From the NCBI GenBank assembly GCA_030668345.1, contig DAOUUD010000058.1, positions 1 through 9,225 on the forward strand: DNA of 9,225 bases, read 5' to 3'. The DNA comes from Candidatus Cloacimonadota bacterium (GTDB taxonomy: Bacteria > Cloacimonadota > Cloacimonadia > Cloacimonadales > TCS61). The notes beneath the pieces are model-generated. The model worked only from the letters and a program-made list of their open reading frames with translations. It searched no databases and had not been told where the DNA came from. Positions within the stretch are counted from its first letter, which is position 1; each line of letters opens with the position of its first letter. Both the position numbers and the translations under genes were made by a program. Positions 6,717 through 9,225 of this stretch are shown here, piece by piece.

Positions 6717-7886
6717 CTATAATATTTCAGGAAGTTCAGATTCGAAAAGCTTGGAAACCGGAACTAATTCTAAGTCCAGTTCTTTTATCTGCTGCAGAAA
6801 GTTCTTTAAAAATTCATACCTGTCTTTGGTTGCACAATGAGTTATTACTAGGATTTTATTACTGTTCTTAGAGATTTCTTTCAGTTGTTGAATCTTTCTT
6901 TTCAGTGTTTTCTCCGATATTGAAGGTGTATCCAGGAACAAATGATTCTCGATAGTTGGTATCATCATACTTTTTGCAACTTTATATGCAACTGAAGATT
7001 GCGATGTTCTGCTATCAACAAAATACAGGTTATGTTTTTTTAAAACAGCTAGTACATTTCTCATCACATTCTCATCCGCTGTGGCCAGAGAACCCATGTG
7101 ATTATTTGCTCCTACGCAAAGTGGAAATTGTTTAATAAAGCGTTCCATGCGCCGTCGGATCTCTTTATCTGAAAGATGAACATAAATTGCATGGTTGCCA
7201 GGATTATTCTGAGGATAGCTGATCGGCTCCATAGGGATATGTATAAGTGTCTCGTGGCCAGCCTTAACTGCTTTATTCATAACCTCTTTCGAGAATTTCT
7301 GATCCGGTAGAATGGCAAAAGAAATATTGGCATCGAGCTTACAGAAATCATCGAGTAAGTTATCATTTTGTGCGCCAAAATCATCTACTACTATAGCTAA
7401 TTGGGTTTTCTTACTGTGACTGATATTTGATTTTGTATAATATAAGGTTACAATATATTTCTGAGAATCTTTCTTATCCAAGAACTCCAGAACCTGTTTA
7501 TTACCATTGTTCATTTCTTTACCGGATACAAGTTCACCACCTACAAGTTCTACCTGTCCCGTTATAATAATATTGGCATAATTCAGATCCATTTCATCTT
7601 TATTTATTCCTATAGAGATGTAGATAGCATCATCTCCAATGTGATTCCTGAAGTTTTTATCAGGAATTCCCAGTAATCTTACTGAATGAGCAATAGCATC
7701 CTGAACAGTAATTTTTTCTTTTAGCTCTTTTGATGTTATTTTTGTTTTATCTCTCTGCGTGTTTTTTAATAAAGTACTGATCTTTGGTGAATTTATATAT
7801 AGTACCAACAATATGAATACAACTAAAAGAAATATGTATATAAAGTTATTACTGCTTTGTGTTCTTTTTTTTTTTCTTTTTGCCAT
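6717..7886 (-). CDS. Membrane-anchored divergent polysaccharide deacetylase (YibQ family)
   Basis: This 389-residue protein starts with a very basic N-terminus (KRKKKR) and one membrane segment at about 15-31 without a cleavage site, so it is probably anchored in the inner membrane facing the periplasm. Residues 35-160 form an unassigned linker and small domain. Residues 162-389 are the divergent polysaccharide deacetylase fold, recognised by AIVVDDFG (164-171), FAILP (190-194), HIPMEP (216-221), GANNHMGS (259-266), VDSRTS (290-295) and FLD (317-319). The D168/D169, H216 and H263 positions fit the metal or active-site set of this superfamily, although the enzymatic activity of YibQ proteins is poorly established. 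The last motif reads VITHCATKDR where many relatives have a glycine-histidine-proline. It opens the operon, nine bases before uppP, which suggests envelope work. A run of eleven A residues (7865-7875) falls in codons 4-8. Upstream AAGG is a modest ribosome binding site. Confidence 0.88.
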   Translation of the reverse strand: MAKRKKKRTQSSNNFIYIFLLVVFILLVLYINSPKISTLLKNTQRDKTKITSKELKEKITVQDAIAHSVRLLGIPDKNFRNHIGDDAIYISIGINKDEMDLNYANIIITGQVELVGGELVSGKEMNNGNKQVLEFLDKKDSQKYIVTLYYTKSNISHSKKTQLAIVVDDFGAQNDNLLDDFCKLDANISFAILPDQKFSKEVMNKAVKAGHETLIHIPMEPISYPQNNPGNHAIYVHLSDKEIRRRMERFIKQFPLCVGANNHMGSLATADENVMRNVLAVLKKHNLYFVDSRTSQSSVAYKVAKSMMIPTIENHLFLDTPSISEKTLKRKIQQLKEISKNSNKILVITHCATKDRYEFLKNFLQQIKELDLELVPVSKLFESELPEIL

Positions 7887-7908
7887 TTCCCAACCTTAAT
7901 TGCGTGAA

Positions 7909-7937
7909 TGTCTATTTAGCAGAGTATATTGAGTCAA
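7909..7937 (-). promoter_or_regulatory. Candidate promoter of the yibQ-uppP-holA-era operon
   Basis: The minus strand reads TTGACT at 7937-7932 and, 17 bases later, TAGACA at 7914-7909, a weak -10. Transcription would begin about 15 bases before the first ATG. The box lies between the upstream tRNA terminator and the operon, where a new promoter is needed. TTGACTCAA is itself a short palindrome. Confidence 0.4.
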
Positions 7938-7970
7938 GAAATTTATTATTTGGTTAAATAAACATTATTA

Positions 7971-7997
7971 AATAAAAAAACCGGCGACATTGCCGGC
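7971..7997 (-). terminator. Rho-independent terminator of the Pro-Val tRNA cluster
   Basis: On the minus strand CCGGC and GCCGG pair around a six-base loop (a further G:T pair can shorten it to four), followed directly by seven T residues. It lies ten bases past the CCA end of tRNA-Val, ending that transcript before the deacetylase operon. Confidence 0.85.
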
Positions 7998-8006
7998 ACA
8001 AAAAAA

Positions 8007-8082
8007 TGGTGGGCGCGGAGGGACTTGAACCCCCGACCACCTGCTTGTAAGGCAGGCGCTCTCCCAACTGAGCTACACGCCC
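8007..8082 (-). tRNA. tRNA-Val (anticodon UAC)
   Basis: A standard 76-base class I tRNA with acceptor stem GGGCGTG / CGCGCCC (one T:G pair), discriminator A and encoded CCA. The D arm begins TAGCTCAGTTGG. The anticodon stem CCTGC / GCAGG encloses CTTACAA, giving TAC. The T loop is TTCAAGT. It is the second gene of the Pro-Val cluster and is followed by a strong terminator. Confidence 0.96.
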
Positions 8083-8123
8083 TTGTTACTTGCTGAAAGC
8101 GAAATTCTGATTTCACTTATTGC

Positions 8124-8129
8124 TGTCAA
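8124..8129 (-). promoter_or_regulatory. Candidate -35 box (TTGACA) ahead of tRNA-Val
   Basis: A perfect TTGACA lies in the 63-base spacer between tRNA-Pro and tRNA-Val, beginning 47 bases before the tRNA-Val 5' end, a reasonable promoter distance. The -10 position has only a poor match (AATTTC at 17-base spacing). tRNA-Val may have its own promoter as well as read-through from tRNA-Pro. Confidence 0.3.
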
Positions 8130-8145
8130 ACCATTTTTAATGAAC

Positions 8146-8223
<78 letters not shown>

Positions 8224-8256
8224 AACAGATAGCAACCAAAAAAAACGGTAATTCAG

Positions 8257-8262
8257 AGTCAA
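8257..8262 (-). promoter_or_regulatory. Candidate -35 box (TTGACT) for the Pro-Val tRNA cluster
   Basis: TTGACT on the minus strand begins 39 bases before the tRNA-Pro 5' end, which is the right distance for a start site a few bases ahead of the tRNA. The -10 region is T-rich without a clear hexamer. The box is flanked by the inverted repeat AATTC / GAATT (8250-8267). Confidence 0.35.
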
Positions 8263-8453
8263 GAATTTTCTATTAGATATAAAAATAATCACTGAAAATA
8301 TATAAAATATTTTTTCCATTGAATTCTCGTTTGGTTTTTAATAGGGCGCAGATCACATTAATTTTTGTTTCAGATTTTATTTATTTAGGAAAAAAACTTT
8401 GTTTTGAGAAAAAGTTCTTTACATAAGTTCTACAAAAAATAGAAAATTGAATC

Positions 8454-8482
8454 GTGAAAGTTAATTGTAGTAATTATATAAT
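8454..8482 (+). promoter_or_regulatory. Sigma70-type promoter of the secreted-protein gene
   Basis: GTGAAA (four of six to TTGACA) at 8454-8459 is separated by exactly 17 bases from a perfect TATAAT at 8477-8482. Transcription would start near 8489, giving a leader of about 48 bases before the ATG at 8537. This is the best-looking promoter in the window. Confidence 0.55.
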
Positions 8483-8484
8483 TA
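8471..8484. repeat. 14-bp perfect palindrome covering the -10 box
   Basis: TAATTATATAATTA is its own reverse complement and contains the TATAAT of the plus-strand promoter. It consists only of A and T, so chance is a real possibility in this background; as an operator it would occlude RNA polymerase directly. Confidence 0.3.
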
Positions 8485-8525
8485 ATTACTTAATTTTAAT
8501 GAGGGAAAAATGTTCGAATAACAAA

Positions 8526-8530
8526 AGGAG
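8526..8530 (+). promoter_or_regulatory. Ribosome binding site of the secreted-protein gene
   Basis: AGGAG lies six bases before the ATG at 8537, within AAAAGGAG. It is strong and correctly spaced, and fixes the start codon. Confidence 0.8.
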
Positions 8531-8536
8531 ATTATT

Positions 8537-9225
8537 ATGAAATCCGTATTTTTTATTGTTTTTATTATTTTTTTTGTTTTCACATTATCAGCCGAATGGG
8601 TATTAATTGATTCCGTATCTTTTTCCAAATTGCTGCCTGCAGGAGAAAAATGTTATGTTACGCTTCAATCTGCTACAAATTTTCTTGTTCCAATTTTACC
8701 ACCGGAAAATCTTACAGATGATGCTGAAGCTGCTGTAGATATTGCTCCCGGCTGGCTTAAAACCGATCTAAGAGATAATTTCCGCAGACTGGATGAAGAT
8801 ACCCAGAATTTGTATGCGAATCTTATTATCAATGCTACCGATCCTTTAATTGATGAAATCTGTTTTGAGGTAGCGCATACTGCACCACAAACACTTTCTT
8901 CTGCTATGGATACACAGGTATTGATTGAGAATGTAGAATACCTGTATATGATGGATAACTTCTTTGACTATGTAGACATTGTTGATTATGAAGGTGATGA
9001 TTATTATTCCACTGCTGTTTATCAGGTTGAGGAAGAAGGAGTAATCCAGGAAATTGAGATACCACGGGAAATCTATTATTGGTATATTGTTCATCCGAAA
9101 TTACATAAAGAAGTTCCAAATTATATTAACCCCGATACAGGTAATCCGGCAGATCCGCCAACCGGTGTATTCTGGCGTGATTTCCTGATGAATCACAACG
9201 ATACGGGATACCCTATGCTTCGAAC
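8537..9225 (+). CDS. Secreted protein, N-terminal part (possibly transglutaminase-like; cut by window edge)
   Basis: The frame is open from the ATG at 8537 for 229 codons to the window end. Residues 1-19 are a clear signal peptide: K2, a hydrophobic core to about 17, and a probable cut after LSA, before E20. There is no lipobox cysteine. The mature part is acidic and rich in tyrosine and tryptophan, with a helical-looking stretch (LKTDLRDNFRRLDEDTQNLY, 74-93) and a distinctive segment EIYYWYIVHPKLHKEVPNYI (178-197), then NPDTGNPADPPTGVFWRDFL. I associate this N-terminal pattern with large secreted proteins of Cloacimonadota-like bacteria that carry a transglutaminase-like domain further on, but that is recollection and the catalytic domain is not in the window. 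Strong promoter and ribosome binding site precede it. It is the only plus-strand gene and diverges from the tRNA cluster. Confidence 0.8.
   Translation, partial: MKSVFFIVFIIFFVFTLSAEWVLIDSVSFSKLLPAGEKCYVTLQSATNFLVPILPPENLTDDAEAAVDIAPGWLKTDLRDNFRRLDEDTQNLYANLIINATDPLIDEICFEVAHTAPQTLSSAMDTQVLIENVEYLYMMDNFFDYVDIVDYEGDDYYSTAVYQVEEEGVIQEIEIPREIYYWYIVHPKLHKEVPNYINPDTGNPADPPTGVFWRDFLMNHNDTGYPMLR

Larger units (their letters stand above)
8224..8536. other. Divergent intergenic region between tRNA-Pro and the secreted-protein gene
   Basis: These 313 bases are very AT-rich and have no plausible long coding frame. They hold the candidate tRNA-Pro promoter on the minus strand (8257-8262), an all-A/T inverted repeat (8295-8313, AAAATAT / ATATTTT), the plus-strand promoter (8454-8482), a palindrome over its -10 box, and the leader of the downstream gene. 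I see no terminator facing either way and no RNA gene. Confidence 0.6.

Noticed and set aside
8295..8313. AAAATAT / ATATTTT inverted repeat followed by T residues
   Set aside because: An all-A/T stem is expected by chance in this background and would be too weak to terminate transcription.
8846..9119. Two overlapping minus-strand ORFs of 82 and 71 codons
   Set aside because: They lie antisense to the secreted-protein gene and show no motif or start signal.

Overview
The window is AT-rich bacterial chromosome. It holds a minus-strand housekeeping block, five tRNA genes in two clusters, a two-component signalling pair running off the left edge, and one plus-strand secreted-protein gene running off the right edge. 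Encoded tRNA CCA ends, a Gram-negative-type YibQ-family deacetylase and the style of the right-hand secreted protein suggest a low-GC member of the FCB/Cloacimonadota-like lineages. That placement is recalled similarity, not a search, and is tentative.

Layout, left to right. (1) Positions 1-741, minus: the first 247 residues of a membrane-anchored protein with an extracytoplasmic, sensor-like region, cut by the window edge. It overlaps by 14 bases the end of (2), a soluble REC-PAS-PAS-PAS-histidine kinase-REC hybrid (728-3415, minus). (3) Positions 3416-3575: intergenic DNA with a candidate promoter, an AT-rich inverted repeat and a strong terminator for the adjacent tRNAs. (4) 3576-3860, minus: tRNA-Ser(UGA), tRNA-Ser(GCU) and tRNA-Gln(UUG), in transcription order. 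(5) 3990-7886, minus: a four-gene operon read yibQ-like, uppP, holA, era, with junctions of 9, 1 and -1 bases. (6) 7971-8223, minus: tRNA-Pro(UGG), tRNA-Val(UAC) and a terminator. (7) 8224-8536: divergent intergenic region with promoters on both strands. (8) 8537-9225, plus: N-terminal 229 residues of a secreted protein, possibly of the transglutaminase-like class.

The four-gene block links envelope and core functions: UppP recycles the undecaprenyl carrier for peptidoglycan, the YibQ-like protein is a membrane-anchored divergent polysaccharide deacetylase, HolA is the clamp-loader delta subunit, and Era is the 30S-assembly GTPase. The signalling pair looks like a sensor protein and a cytoplasmic phosphorelay kinase that lacks any DNA-binding output.

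I see no insertion sequence, CRISPR array, phage gene or defence system. Most of the window is ordinary core genome. The points worth a second look are regulatory or structural: shared TTGAC boxes in front of every minus-strand unit, palindromes laid over two promoters, long A-tracts inside yibQ and holA, a serine tRNA with an unusual D-arm, and the two edge-truncated genes.
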